A DNA stretch of 64,000 nucleotides from JBBEAM01 sp942491105 (GTDB lineage: Bacteria; Pseudomonadota; Alphaproteobacteria; Kiloniellales; DSM-21159), in NCBI GenBank assembly GCA_942491105.1, contig CALNZX010000003.1, forward strand, positions 1-64,000, given 5' to 3'. Under the pieces are notes generated by a model, which had not been told where the DNA came from, did not search any database, and saw nothing but the letters and a program-made list of their open reading frames with translations. The translations under genes and the position numbers were made by a program. Shown here piece after piece: positions 33,549 to 44,191 of this stretch (its first letter is position 1; every line of letters starts with the position of its first letter).

Positions 33549-34625
33549 ATGGGGATTATATTCAGATACGCGGTGCTTCTAGGCACCGCGGGCGTTTTGC
33601 TTTTCCAGACAAATCATCCCGCCGCCGCGGCGGCGGTCGGGTCCGTGGAAAACGTCATCGTCGGCGCCTTCGGGACGCCACCGGAGGATCAGCGCAAGCC
33701 GCTCGCCTCGGCCGACGAAATCGACCGGAACGAATTTCTGGAGACTGTCGAGAAGGGCGGCCTTTCGGTAATCTTCCTCGACGGCACCTCTTTCCATCTC
33801 GGGGCCAGCAGCACCGCGACGGTGGACGAATTCCTGTTCTCCGAAACCGAGGGCGGCGGCCAGCTGGTCAACCTTGGACAGGGCGTTTTCCGCTTTTTCT
33901 CCAACGGCAAGGGCGACGAGACCGTGCGCTTCGCCACCACCACCTCGGTGATCGGCGTGCGCGGGACCGACTTCATCGTCCGCCACGAAGCCGACGGCAG
34001 CACGGTGGTCGGCACGGTCTCCGGCTTGGTCGATGTGACCAACCGCAGCAACAACGAACAGGTGCTGGTGCGCCCCGGCCAGTACGTCGCGGTGCCTAGA
34101 ACGCAAGAGTCCCTGATGGTCCGGGCCGCGCCGGTACGCAGCGCCGATTTCGCCTGCTGGCTTGCACGGGACCCCTACCTCTGTTCCCTCGGCACCACGT
34201 CCACGGCTTCGGTATCGACCGAAACCAACGATGCCTCCACCCTTGGCTCGACCGGCGCAACCGCCGCCGCCGCTGCCGGGCCCAGCGCGCCAGGCCCGAG
34301 CAACGATCCAGGGCCGGGCGCAGGCCCCGGTGAAGGTCCCGGTGAAGGCCCTGGCCCTGGCGAGGGACCTGGTGAGGGTCCGGGTGAAGGTCCTGGAGAG
34401 GGTCCGGGTGAAGGGCCGGGCGATACCGCGAGCGACGGTGACAACGGCCACGGCAACGATGCCACCGGCGTCGACCCCGGCAACCCGGGCAACAGCGCCG
34501 GTGTCGGCGGGCCGAGCGGCAACAACGGGAATAACGGCAACAACGCCAATGCCAACAGCGCCGCCGCCGCCGGATCAGCCAATGGCAACGCTGGCGGCAA
34601 CGGCAATGGCAACGGCAAAAGCTGA
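33549..34625 (+). CDS. FecR-domain protein with GPGEG-repeat and Asn/Gly-rich tail
   Basis: A 358-residue paralogue of the preceding gene. The signal peptide is MGIIFRYAVLLGTAGVLLF..AAAA, the FecR domain keeps GGLSVIFLDGTSFHLGAS, TTTSVIGVRGTDFIVRHE and VRPGQYVAV, and the Cys pair is ACWLARDPYLC. The tail has tandem GPGEGPGEG units, then a Asn/Gly-rich low-complexity end. ATG 33549 has GGAG nine bases upstream and is preferred to a TTG at 33510. Shared residues suggest duplication, while the tails have evolved separately. A surface or matrix role for the tails is inference. Confidence 0.8.
   Translation: MGIIFRYAVLLGTAGVLLFQTNHPAAAAAVGSVENVIVGAFGTPPEDQRKPLASADEIDRNEFLETVEKGGLSVIFLDGTSFHLGASSTATVDEFLFSETEGGGQLVNLGQGVFRFFSNGKGDETVRFATTTSVIGVRGTDFIVRHEADGSTVVGTVSGLVDVTNRSNNEQVLVRPGQYVAVPRTQESLMVRAAPVRSADFACWLARDPYLCSLGTTSTASVSTETNDASTLGSTGATAAAAAGPSAPGPSNDPGPGAGPGEGPGEGPGPGEGPGEGPGEGPGEGPGEGPGDTASDGDNGHGNDATGVDPGNPGNSAGVGGPSGNNGNNGNNANANSAAAAGSANGNAGGNGNGNGKS
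34323..34420 (+). repeat. Tandem repeat coding GPGEG units
   Basis: About eight imperfect copies of a 12-base unit of the form GGTGAAGGTCCC code alternating Gly-Pro-Gly-Glu. Third positions vary between copies, which suggests selection on the peptide rather than a very recent slippage event. Length variation between strains is likely. Confidence 0.7.
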
Positions 34626-34742
34626 CGGCAAGCCGCCGCCTGCCCTTGTCTGACGGCTCCCGGGGAAACCCCGGCTTTCGCCCTGCCGGGCGCTCCACTA
34701 GACTGCGCGTCCCCCATTCGAACGCGCGGAGCGGAGAGCGTC

Positions 34743-35459
34743 ATGCTTGCAGAGGGTAAACGGGACGGCCCCGGCGTGCCGGAGACGGTCTGGCCGGAAG
34801 GCCAGCAGTTCGCCCGCTGGCAGGGCGAGACCGCCTACATCGCCAAGTTCGGCGACTGCGCCGCCTATCACCCGCAGCTGCGCGAGACCATCCTGCGCCT
34901 GGCCCAGGATTCGCCCCTGGCCGCGCCCTTCGACGGCATGGTCGGCAGCCGCAAGGTCTTCGACATCGAGGCCTGGGACTGCCCGGCGGCGCGGCTGATC
35001 CACGCCCGCGCCCTGGAGCTCTTCGCCAAGGCGCTGGGCCCCGGCCCGGCGGTGGTCGACCTGACCTGGGCGACGCTCTACCGCAAGGGCGACTACTGCA
35101 TGGCGCACAGCCACCCGCGCTCCTACGCCAGCCTGGTCTACTTCCTCGACCCCGGCGACGCCGCGCCCGACGGCGGCGACGGCCAGGGCGGCACCTTCCT
35201 CTTCGCCGATCCGCGCATGAAGATCTGCTGCCCCGAGGAGCCGGGCTGCATGTCCCACCCCTGCGCCCCGGCCGGCGAGGAGGGCCTGATGCTGCTGTTC
35301 CCCGGCAAGTCGGTGCACATGGTCACCCCCTATCTCGGCGAACGCCCGCGCATCACCCTGTCCTGGAACATCAACCGCGAGGCCATTGCCGGCCGCCCGC
35401 TGTCCCAGCGCATCCGCGAGAAGATGACCGAGATCGAGGGCACCAAGAGCTGGCCCTGA
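34743..35459 (+). CDS. 2OG-Fe(II) oxygenase-like protein
   Basis: A 238-residue soluble protein resembling the putative 2OG-Fe(II) oxygenases of the PF13759 type. Likely iron ligands are His122 or His124 in MAHSHPRSY and His192 in GKSVHMVTPY, with the 2OG-binding Arg in RPRITLSWNIN. Two Cys-rich turns (KICCPEEPGC and SHPCAP) stand in the insertion between them. GGAGAG five bases before the ATG supports the start. Substrate unknown. It precedes tRNA-Leu. Confidence 0.75.
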   Translation: MLAEGKRDGPGVPETVWPEGQQFARWQGETAYIAKFGDCAAYHPQLRETILRLAQDSPLAAPFDGMVGSRKVFDIEAWDCPAARLIHARALELFAKALGPGPAVVDLTWATLYRKGDYCMAHSHPRSYASLVYFLDPGDAAPDGGDGQGGTFLFADPRMKICCPEEPGCMSHPCAPAGEEGLMLLFPGKSVHMVTPYLGERPRITLSWNINREAIAGRPLSQRIREKMTEIEGTKSWP

Positions 35460-35564
35460 GGCCGCGCCGCCGCCCGCCGCAACCCGCGCGTTGCGCCCGG
35501 CGCCCAGGTGTTGCACAAGAGAGGCCTTGCGGCGCTCCGTTCTGACGAGGGGCGCCACGGCGCC

Positions 35565-35651
35565 GGCCCCTTGGCGGAATTGGCAGACGCATGGGACTTA
35601 AAATCCCTGGTCCGAAAGGACGTCCCGGTTCGAGTCCGGGAGGGGCCACCA
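35565..35651 (+). tRNA. tRNA-Leu(UAA)
   Basis: The acceptor stem GGCCCCT (35565-35571) pairs with AGGGGCC (35641-35647), with discriminator A and an encoded CCA. The anticodon loop CTTAAAA is held by GGGA/TCCC and gives anticodon TAA. A long variable arm (GGTCCGAAAGGACGTC) marks a class II tRNA, and the T arm reads CCCGGTTCGAGTCCGGG. A toxin-antitoxin pair lies directly downstream. Confidence 0.95.
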
Positions 35652-35706
35652 AGACGGTTGCAGATACACCGCGAGCGTCTCCAGAACCTCGATTGCGCCG
35701 AGAAAC

Positions 35707-35753
35707 CATAACACCTAGCGCTACGAATTTAGCTAGAAAATCATAACACTCAG
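35707..35753 (+). promoter_or_regulatory. Direct repeats upstream of the toxin-antitoxin pair
   Basis: CATAACACCTAG at 35707-35718 and CATAACACTCAG at 35742-35753 are direct repeats 35 bases apart. Between them CTAGC and GCTAG form a small inverted repeat. The AT-rich run after the second repeat (TATTATATATAGG) is a likely -10 region. Antitoxins of this type repress their own promoter, so these may be operators; this is inference. Confidence 0.4.
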
Positions 35754-35777
35754 TATTATATATAGGTTCTTGATGAG

Positions 35778-36197
35778 ATGGCTGGCGATGGGCAGAGAGC
35801 ACGAGTCTTCAAGACCAAATGGTTCGCTCGCTTCGCGCGAAAAGAAGGCATTGAGGATGCTGACTTGTATGAGGCTATCCGGCAAGCGGAGGCAGGATCT
35901 ATAGACGCCAATCTTGGAGGCGCAGTAATCAAACAGAGGATTGCGCGACCGGGAGAGGGGAAATCAGGAGGCTATAGGTCGATCATCCTGTTCCGCTCTG
36001 GCGACAAAGCGTTCTTTGTGTATGGCTTTTCCAAGAGCGCACGAGACAACATTGATAGAGACGAGTTGAAAGGATTCAAGGCCCTGGCCGACGAAATGCT
36101 TGGCTATGACAAGGGCGATCTTGCGGCGGCGCTGAGGCGCGGAGCGATCTTGGAGGTAAAGTGCGATGAAGAAGAAATATCGAAGCGAAGCCTTTAG
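35778..36197 (+). CDS. RelE/HigB-like toxin
   Basis: A 139-residue toxin of the RelE superfamily, HigB2-like type: FKTKWFARFARKEGIEDADLYEAI, then GAVIKQRIARPGEGKSGGYRSIILFRSGDKAFFVYGFSKSARDNI. The Arg/Lys and Tyr/Phe pattern in the last block is that of ribosome-dependent mRNA interferases. It is toxin-first, as in HigBA, and overlaps the antitoxin by 32 bases. Base composition is lower in GC than the neighbourhood, which suggests transfer. Confidence 0.85.
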   Translation: MAGDGQRARVFKTKWFARFARKEGIEDADLYEAIRQAEAGSIDANLGGAVIKQRIARPGEGKSGGYRSIILFRSGDKAFFVYGFSKSARDNIDRDELKGFKALADEMLGYDKGDLAAALRRGAILEVKCDEEEISKRSL

Positions 36198-36483
36198 CGC
36201 GATCCATGAGACCGCCTCCGATCTCCATGATGCAGGCGTCATGGACAAACGCACACTGCGTAAGTTCGATGAACTCTGCCTGACTCCGGTGCGTGAACTG
36301 AAGCCGGAGGATATCCGCGCGCTGCGCAGGCGTGAGCATGTGAGCCAGGCCGTCTTCGCCATGCACCTGAACGTTTCGAAAGGAATCATCAGCCAGTGGG
36401 AGCGCGGAGAGAAGCACCCCGCCGGAGCATCGCTCAAGTTGCTGACGCTGGTGCAAGAAAAAGGATTGGACGCGATTGCCTAA
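36166..36483 (+). CDS. XRE-type antitoxin (HigA-like)
   Basis: A 105-residue DNA-binding protein. The helix-turn-helix is ALRRREHVSQAVFAMHLNVSKGIISQWERGEKHP (about residues 56-90), the standard XRE fold seen in HigA antitoxins. The N terminus probably wraps the toxin. GGAGG nine bases upstream of ATG 36166 is inside the toxin gene, so the two are coupled. Together they form a type II module next to tRNA-Leu. Confidence 0.85.
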   Translation: MKKKYRSEAFSAIHETASDLHDAGVMDKRTLRKFDELCLTPVRELKPEDIRALRRREHVSQAVFAMHLNVSKGIISQWERGEKHPAGASLKLLTLVQEKGLDAIA

Positions 36484-37126
36484 AACACAGCCGGTCATCC
36501 CAGCGGGGGCGACCAACGGCCAGGGGCGATCAATCCGACAGCGCAGCCGCCATGGCAGAATCCACCGGCGAAAATCCCGAATCCAAAGACCGGCGGCCAG
36601 AGGCCGCAAACGCCGACAATACGATATGCCAGACATAAATCAATATATAGTCATATGCCATAAAGGATCGCATATCACGCAACATCAAAGCAAGATAGGC
36701 GGCATGATAGGACAACATACGACAAAAGCCAGAAGGAATAGAACAAAAGTGATTAAAGAAATTGATCACAAACATCGAAGCCAATTTAATTAAATTAAAT
36801 ACCCGATGATACAAGAGGCACACACAGAACAGCGTATAAATACATCAAATGAAATAAGATATCCGCAATAATGACGATAAGATCACCAGCACGCAAGAAT
36901 ACAACAGAATAAACATAATAGACGCGGAAGCCAAGGCGAACGAAGAAAAAAGAAGAAAGAGAATCAAAAAGGATCCAGATAGAATCACCGAGAGGGGGGG
37001 GGAAATTAATGAGAGGACCCGGGGGGCGAACAAAAGAAAGAAGATGAAGGAGGGGAAATAGGATGAGAGGAAAGAGGAAAGGAGAAGGAGGGAGAGAGGG
37101 AAGGGAGGGGAGGGGAAAAGACCCAT
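36484..37126. other. AT-rich gap ending in a polypurine tract, no gene
   Basis: I see no credible gene here. The first half is AT-rich compared with the genome around it. From about 36900 the plus strand becomes almost only A and G, with a run of nine G at 36994-37002 and a 56-base stretch at 37065-37120 without a single pyrimidine. Of the 90 bases 37031-37120, 86 are purines. The minus-strand frame across 36845-37411 codes for a Ser/Phe/Leu-rich shadow of the pyrimidine strand. It is either the junk end of an imported island, a triplex-capable element, or a faulty stretch of assembly. Confidence 0.7.
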
Positions 37127-37471
37127 GACATCTCCCCCATCTCCTCCTACCACGCCCACGTCTACTTCGGTCCCGAGACCGTTGCGCAGGCGCGCGCGCT
37201 CTGCGAAGCGGTCCGCGACCACTTCCCCGGCGTCGAGATGGGGCGGGTGCATGAGAAGGAGGTCGGGCCGCATCCGCGCTGGTCCTGCCAGCTCGCCTTT
37301 GCGCCGGAGCTGTTCGACCAAGTGGTGCCCTGGCTGGCGCTGAACCGCGCCGGGCTGACGGTCTTCACCCATCCCAACACCGGCGACGACCTGGCCGATC
37401 ACCGCGATCACGCGATCTGGATGGGCGAGCTGCTGCCCCTGAAGCTGGAGATCTTCACGCGCGGCAACTAG
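37127..37471 (+). CDS. DOPA 4,5-dioxygenase-like protein, start codon missing
   Basis: The frame gives DISPISSYHAHVYFGPETV, then PGVEMGRVHEKEVGPHPRWSCQLAF, LNRAGLTVFTHPNTGDDLADHRDHAIWMG, which is the small DOPA-dioxygenase family (about 110 residues) with its His ligands. No ATG, GTG or TTG occurs in this frame between the stop at 37064 and Met at 37238. An ATG at 37125 with a purine-rich ribosome site is one base out of frame; a single missing base after it would repair the gene. Otherwise the 5' end was lost to the polypurine tract. Starting at 37238 would remove the first His-containing strand. Confidence 0.7.
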   Translation, partial: DISPISSYHAHVYFGPETVAQARALCEAVRDHFPGVEMGRVHEKEVGPHPRWSCQLAFAPELFDQVVPWLALNRAGLTVFTHPNTGDDLADHRDHAIWMGELLPLKLEIFTRGN

Positions 37472-37539
37472 CCGCCCCTAGCCGGGCCGCCCTGCTTGCC
37501 CCTATCATCCTGGCCCATCCGCGAGTGAGGCAGGCCCCG

Positions 37540-38568
37540 ATGACGGCAGAGACCGACAACGAATCCCATAACGACCCCGGCGCCACGCCGGGCCTGGGCG
37601 CGATCGAGGCGGCGCGGCGCGCCCTGGGCGAGGCGGTGCTGGAAACCCCGCTGCACGCCTGGCGCGGGCCGGAGATCGCCGCCGCCGGGCCCGAGGGCGC
37701 GCAGGTCCTGGCCAAGCTGGAGCTGTTCCAGGTCACCGGCACCTTCAAGGCGCGCGGCGCGCTGACCAACCTGCTGCGGATGTCCGATGCCGACCGCAAG
37801 CGCGGCGTCACCGCGGTCTCCGCCGGCAATCACGCCATCGCCGTGGCCTATGCCGCGCGCGCCCTGGGCTCCTCCGCCAAGGTGGTGATGCCGACGTCCG
37901 CCCCGCCCTTCCGCCGCGCCCGCGCCGAGGCCTATGGCGCCGAGGTGATTCTGACCGAAACCATCGCCGAGGCCTTCGAGACCGGGCAGCGCATTCAGGA
38001 GGAGGAGGGCCGGACCCTGATCCACCCCTTCGAGGGCGCCAACACCGTGCTCGGCACGGCCACAGTCGGCTGGGAACTCTGCCGCCAGGCGGCCGCGCGC
38101 GAGGTCAACCTGGACGCGGTGATCGTGCCGGTCGGCGGCGGCGGGCTGATCGCGGGCATCGCCGCGGCGGTCAAGCAGATGGCGCCGGGCTGCAAGGTCT
38201 ACGGGGTCGAGCCCGAGGGCGCGCCGGCGATCCGCCGCAGCCTCGACGCCGGCGCGCCGGTCAAGATCGACGCGGTCCGGACCATCGCCGACAGCCTGGG
38301 CGCGCCCTACGCCACGCCGGGGACCTTCGCCCTGATCCAGCGGCACGTCGACGACGTGGTGCTGGTCGACGACGCTGCAATGCGCCGGGCCATGCGCTTC
38401 GTGTTCGAGAACCTCAAGCTCGCCGTCGAGCCGGCCTGCGCGGCGGGCACGGCGGCGCTGACCGGGCCGCTGAAGGCGCGCCTGGCCGGGCTCAACGTCG
38501 GCCTGGTGTTCTGCGGCAGCAACATCGGCCACGATACCTTCTGCGCGCAGCTCGCGGCGGCGGAATGA
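37540..38568 (+). CDS. PLP-dependent threonine dehydratase/serine racemase-like enzyme
   Basis: A 342-residue fold-type II PLP enzyme. Lys70 in FQVTGTFKARGA is the Schiff-base residue, SAGNHAIAVAYAAR follows as in the family, and the phosphate loop is VPVGGGGLIAGIA. There is no ACT regulatory domain, so it is closer to the catabolic threonine deaminase/serine racemase group than to IlvA. GAGG nine bases upstream supports ATG 37540. It overlaps the thioesterase gene by four bases (ATGA), so the two are cotranslated. Confidence 0.85.
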   Translation: MTAETDNESHNDPGATPGLGAIEAARRALGEAVLETPLHAWRGPEIAAAGPEGAQVLAKLELFQVTGTFKARGALTNLLRMSDADRKRGVTAVSAGNHAIAVAYAARALGSSAKVVMPTSAPPFRRARAEAYGAEVILTETIAEAFETGQRIQEEEGRTLIHPFEGANTVLGTATVGWELCRQAAAREVNLDAVIVPVGGGGLIAGIAAAVKQMAPGCKVYGVEPEGAPAIRRSLDAGAPVKIDAVRTIADSLGAPYATPGTFALIQRHVDDVVLVDDAAMRRAMRFVFENLKLAVEPACAAGTAALTGPLKARLAGLNVGLVFCGSNIGHDTFCAQLAAAE

Positions 38569-39347
38569 CCGACAGCGGCGCGCCCCTCTATCGCGAGGCC
38601 GAGGGTCTGTGGCATCCGGCGCCGGAGACCAAGGGCCCCTTCCCCGGCCAGCACGCCGGCGCCGTCGCCGGACTGCTCGCCGGCTGCATGGAGCGCTGGG
38701 CGGCGGAGCACTGGGCGGTCGAGGGCGACGGCGGCCTGGCCGTGCAGTTCGCGCTCACCCTGCTGCGCCCGGTGCCGATCGAGCCGCTGGCCGTCGAGAT
38801 CGAGGCGATCCAGACCGGCCGCCGCGTCGCCGTGCTGCGCGCCAATCTCTCCTGCAAGGGCAAGCTGGCCGCCTTCGCCGAGATGACGCTGATCCGCGGC
38901 CAGGAGATTCCGGCGCTGGGGCCGCTGCCGGCGGAGCCGCGCGATCCCGCCGCCGCGCCGCCCTTCGACCTCTGGCCCTACGCCGAAAGCCCCTGGTACG
39001 CCGACGTCTGCGAGCTGCGCCAGGACGCGGAACCGCCGCACTGCATCTGGATGCGGGCGCGCCGCCCGGTGATCGCCGATCCGGGGCCGATGGCACGCAG
39101 CGCCGCCCTGGCCGACTGGATCTCCGGCCTGACCCGGCCCGACAGCCCGCTCGCCCCCAAGGTCGCGGGCTTTCCCAACGTCGACCTGACGGTGCACCTG
39201 GCGCGCGCGCCGCGCGGCGCCTGGATCGGCGCCGAGGGCCAGCCACTGTGGCACGGCGGCGGACACGGCCTGACCGCGACCCTGCTGCGCGATGCCGAGG
39301 GTGTCATCGGCCGCGCCGCCCAGTCGGTGGTGCTGCTGCCGCTATAA
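38565..39347 (+). CDS. TesB-like acyl-CoA thioesterase family protein
   Basis: A 260-residue double-hotdog protein. The N-terminal hotdog reads FALTLLRPVPIEPLAVEIEAIQTGRRVAVLRANLSCKGKLAAFAEMTLIRG, which matches the thioesterase-like (TesB/4HBT_3) family; the C-terminal hotdog ends in GHGLTATLLRDAEGVIGRAAQSVVLL. Substrate unknown. The ATGA overlap with the PLP enzyme gene suggests a shared pathway. Confidence 0.8.
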   Translation: MTDSGAPLYREAEGLWHPAPETKGPFPGQHAGAVAGLLAGCMERWAAEHWAVEGDGGLAVQFALTLLRPVPIEPLAVEIEAIQTGRRVAVLRANLSCKGKLAAFAEMTLIRGQEIPALGPLPAEPRDPAAAPPFDLWPYAESPWYADVCELRQDAEPPHCIWMRARRPVIADPGPMARSAALADWISGLTRPDSPLAPKVAGFPNVDLTVHLARAPRGAWIGAEGQPLWHGGGHGLTATLLRDAEGVIGRAAQSVVLLPL

Positions 39348-39440
39348 TGGAAAAAACTATCTAAAATTAACAGTTTAACGGCTAGGAAAGACTTTCCGGC
39401 CATACTCCGGCGCAGACCTCCTCTGCAACGGATCAAGCCC

Positions 39441-39803
39441 GTGAACGTTCAAGCCACTGCGATTACCATCCTGCTCTCCGCCTTGGCCGGAGCCGCGATC
39501 TGGCTCGGCATCACCATCATCTCCCACCAGCCGGCGAACTGGGGCAACCCGGACTACATCAGCTACGGGCTGCCGCTCTGCGCCCTGCTCTGCGCCGCGC
39601 TGGGCTTTCTCGAGCCCGAGCACCCCTGGGCCTGGGGCTTCATCATGGTGGTCAGCCAGGGCGCGCTGCTGTCGCTGACCGTACCGCCGGGCCAGGATGC
39701 CCTGCTGCTGACGGGCCTGGGCACCGTGGCCGTGCTGGCCGTGCCCAGCATCGCCGCCGCCTATGCCGGACGGGGCATGCGCGCCTGGGTGGCCGCCGAC
39801 TGA
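39441..39803 (+). CDS. Small integral membrane protein
   Basis: A 120-residue protein with a GTG start and four hydrophobic segments (ITILLSALAGAAIWLGITII, YGLPLCALLCAALGFL, WGFIMVVSQGALLSLTV and ALLLTGLGTVAVLAVPSIAAAYA). No family recognised. It converges with the CinA-type gene and appears monocistronic. Confidence 0.65.
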   Translation: MNVQATAITILLSALAGAAIWLGITIISHQPANWGNPDYISYGLPLCALLCAALGFLEPEHPWAWGFIMVVSQGALLSLTVPPGQDALLLTGLGTVAVLAVPSIAAAYAGRGMRAWVAAD

Positions 39804-39833
39804 CGGCCCAAACGATGATCCGCCGTTAAACCG

Positions 39834-40583
39834 CTAGGCGTCGGCCGCCAGTCCCGCCTCGGCCAGCGCCGCGCGCAGGGCCGCGGCGGCGGCCTCGACC
39901 TCGGCAGCGTCGGGACCGCGCAGCACCAGCTCGGCGCCGAAGCCGGTCTCGTCGCGAAAGGGGTAGCTGCCCATCTCGACAGCGGGGAAGCGCGCCTGCA
40001 GGGCCTCCAGCGGTCCCGCCAGGCTGCTCTCCGGCGCCCGCGCCACCAGGGTGCGCGCGACCAGCGGGCGTCCGCCCTCCAGATCGCCGGCCACGGCCTC
40101 GAACATCGCCTGCATCACCCTTGGGATGCCGGCCATGACGAAGACGTTTTCGACCCGGAAGCCCGGCGCCCGGCTGACCGGGTTCTCGATCAGGCTGGCG
40201 CCTTCGGGCGTGCGCGCCATGCGCAGCCGAGCCTCGGTCAGCTTGTCCGGGCCGTAGAAATCGAGCAGCAGCTGCCGGGCCTCGGGATTGACGATCAGCG
40301 CCTGCCCGAAGGCCTTGGCGATGCAGGCGGCGGTGATGTCGTCGTGGGTCGGGCCGATTCCGCCGGTGGTGAAGAGGTAGTCGTAGCGCGCCCGCAGGTG
40401 GTTGACCGCGGCGACGACCTCGGCCTCCTCGTCGCGCACCACCCGTGCCTCCAGCAGGCGGATGCCGCAGTCGTTGAGCCGCCGCGCGAGATAGGAAAGA
40501 TTGGCGTCCTGGGTCCGGCCCGAGAGAATCTCGTTGCCGATGATCAGCACCGCGGCGCTGACACGCTCCGGCGTATCGCTCAT
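39834..40583 (-). CDS. CinA-type molybdopterin-binding-domain protein
   Basis: A 249-residue protein with the MoCF/MoaB-like fold of the CinA N terminus: AAVLIIGNEILSGRTQDANLSYLARRL and TTGGIGPTHDDITAACIAKAFGQ. The C-terminal deamidase half of full CinA (about 160 residues) is absent. Short proteins like this are common in alphaproteobacteria and are named competence/damage-inducible protein A. They probably act on nucleotide or pyridine-nucleotide metabolites. It is upstream of no obvious partner. Confidence 0.85.
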   Translation of the reverse strand: MSDTPERVSAAVLIIGNEILSGRTQDANLSYLARRLNDCGIRLLEARVVRDEEAEVVAAVNHLRARYDYLFTTGGIGPTHDDITAACIAKAFGQALIVNPEARQLLLDFYGPDKLTEARLRMARTPEGASLIENPVSRAPGFRVENVFVMAGIPRVMQAMFEAVAGDLEGGRPLVARTLVARAPESSLAGPLEALQARFPAVEMGSYPFRDETGFGAELVLRGPDAAEVEAAAAALRAALAEAGLAADA

Positions 40584-40626
40584 CTGGTTCTCGTTGCGAT
40601 GCTTCGGGGTCTGGCGCGCGCTCGGG

Positions 40627-41049
40627 CTACTGCGACTCCTGCTGCTCGCCGACGGTCGGCTGATAGCCCTTGGCCCGCATGCACTCGTTGAACAGCCGGA
40701 TTTCCCGATTGCGCTCCTCGTAGCGGTTGAGGCTGTTGGTGAAGTCCCGGGTTTGCCCGATCTGCGAGCTGTTGGTACGGCCGGCGTCGATGTCGCTTTC
40801 GATGCGCTGGTCGTGCGCGGTCAGCGCGCGGGCGCTGTAGTAGCAGCTCTCGGTATCGCGGGCGCGCTGCTCGTCGTTGGTGCCCTTCTTGGCCCAATCG
40901 TGGTCGATCCTGGGCGTTTCCAGAAACCCGGAACTCGGCTGGGAAACCGGGGCCGGCTGGGTGCCGACCGGCGCCTGTTGCTTGGAGCCGCCGCAAGCGG
41001 AGAGTCCAAGCGCGCCAGCCAGGGCTAAGGCGTAAACAAAAATTCTCAT
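40627..41049 (-). CDS. Predicted lipoprotein
   Basis: A 140-residue lipoprotein: MRIFVYALALAGALGLSAC with the lipid Cys at 19, then a Gln/Pro linker and a helical domain with two further Cys (TESCYYSARAL and FNECMRAKGY). The C-terminal NECMRAKGY motif occurs in other proteobacterial lipoproteins. Function unknown. It is divergent from the histidine kinase gene. Confidence 0.7.
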   Translation of the reverse strand: MRIFVYALALAGALGLSACGGSKQQAPVGTQPAPVSQPSSGFLETPRIDHDWAKKGTNDEQRARDTESCYYSARALTAHDQRIESDIDAGRTNSSQIGQTRDFTNSLNRYEERNREIRLFNECMRAKGYQPTVGEQQESQ

Positions 41050-41205
41050 GAAACGGCGACTCCGCTAGCTAAACTTCGATTTCCCTAAACCTGCGTTAGC
41101 CGCCGCCAAAGTACAAGGCGCTAGGCCGCAGGCGTTAACCATTTGACGACGTGAAGAAATACGGTATCGCACTTCCAGAGGTTGCGGTAGCCTGAGCTCG
41201 GGGAC

Positions 41206-44133
<2,928 letters not shown>

Positions 44134-44191
44134 ACCTGCCAAGCGCCAGGAGCACTGGACCGCCGCGCCGCCGCGGCGTAGGTTTCGCGCC

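Noticed and set aside
34323..34420. CRISPR-like appearance of the short repeats
   Set aside because: The repeats are tandem without spacers and code GPGEG in frame.
3131..35718. Shared 12-mer CATAACACCTAG at 3131 and 35707
   Set aside because: At 3131 it overlaps the stop of a small gene and no toxin-antitoxin pair is there; a chance match is the simplest explanation.
35625..37126. Attachment site: a second copy of the tRNA-Leu 3' end downstream
   Set aside because: No copy of the T-arm and acceptor sequence was found before the next gene, and no integrase is present.
36845..37411. Minus-strand frame of 188 codons over the purine tract
   Set aside because: Its Ser/Phe/Leu run is just the reverse of the polypurine strand, and its first part is antisense to the DOPA-dioxygenase gene.
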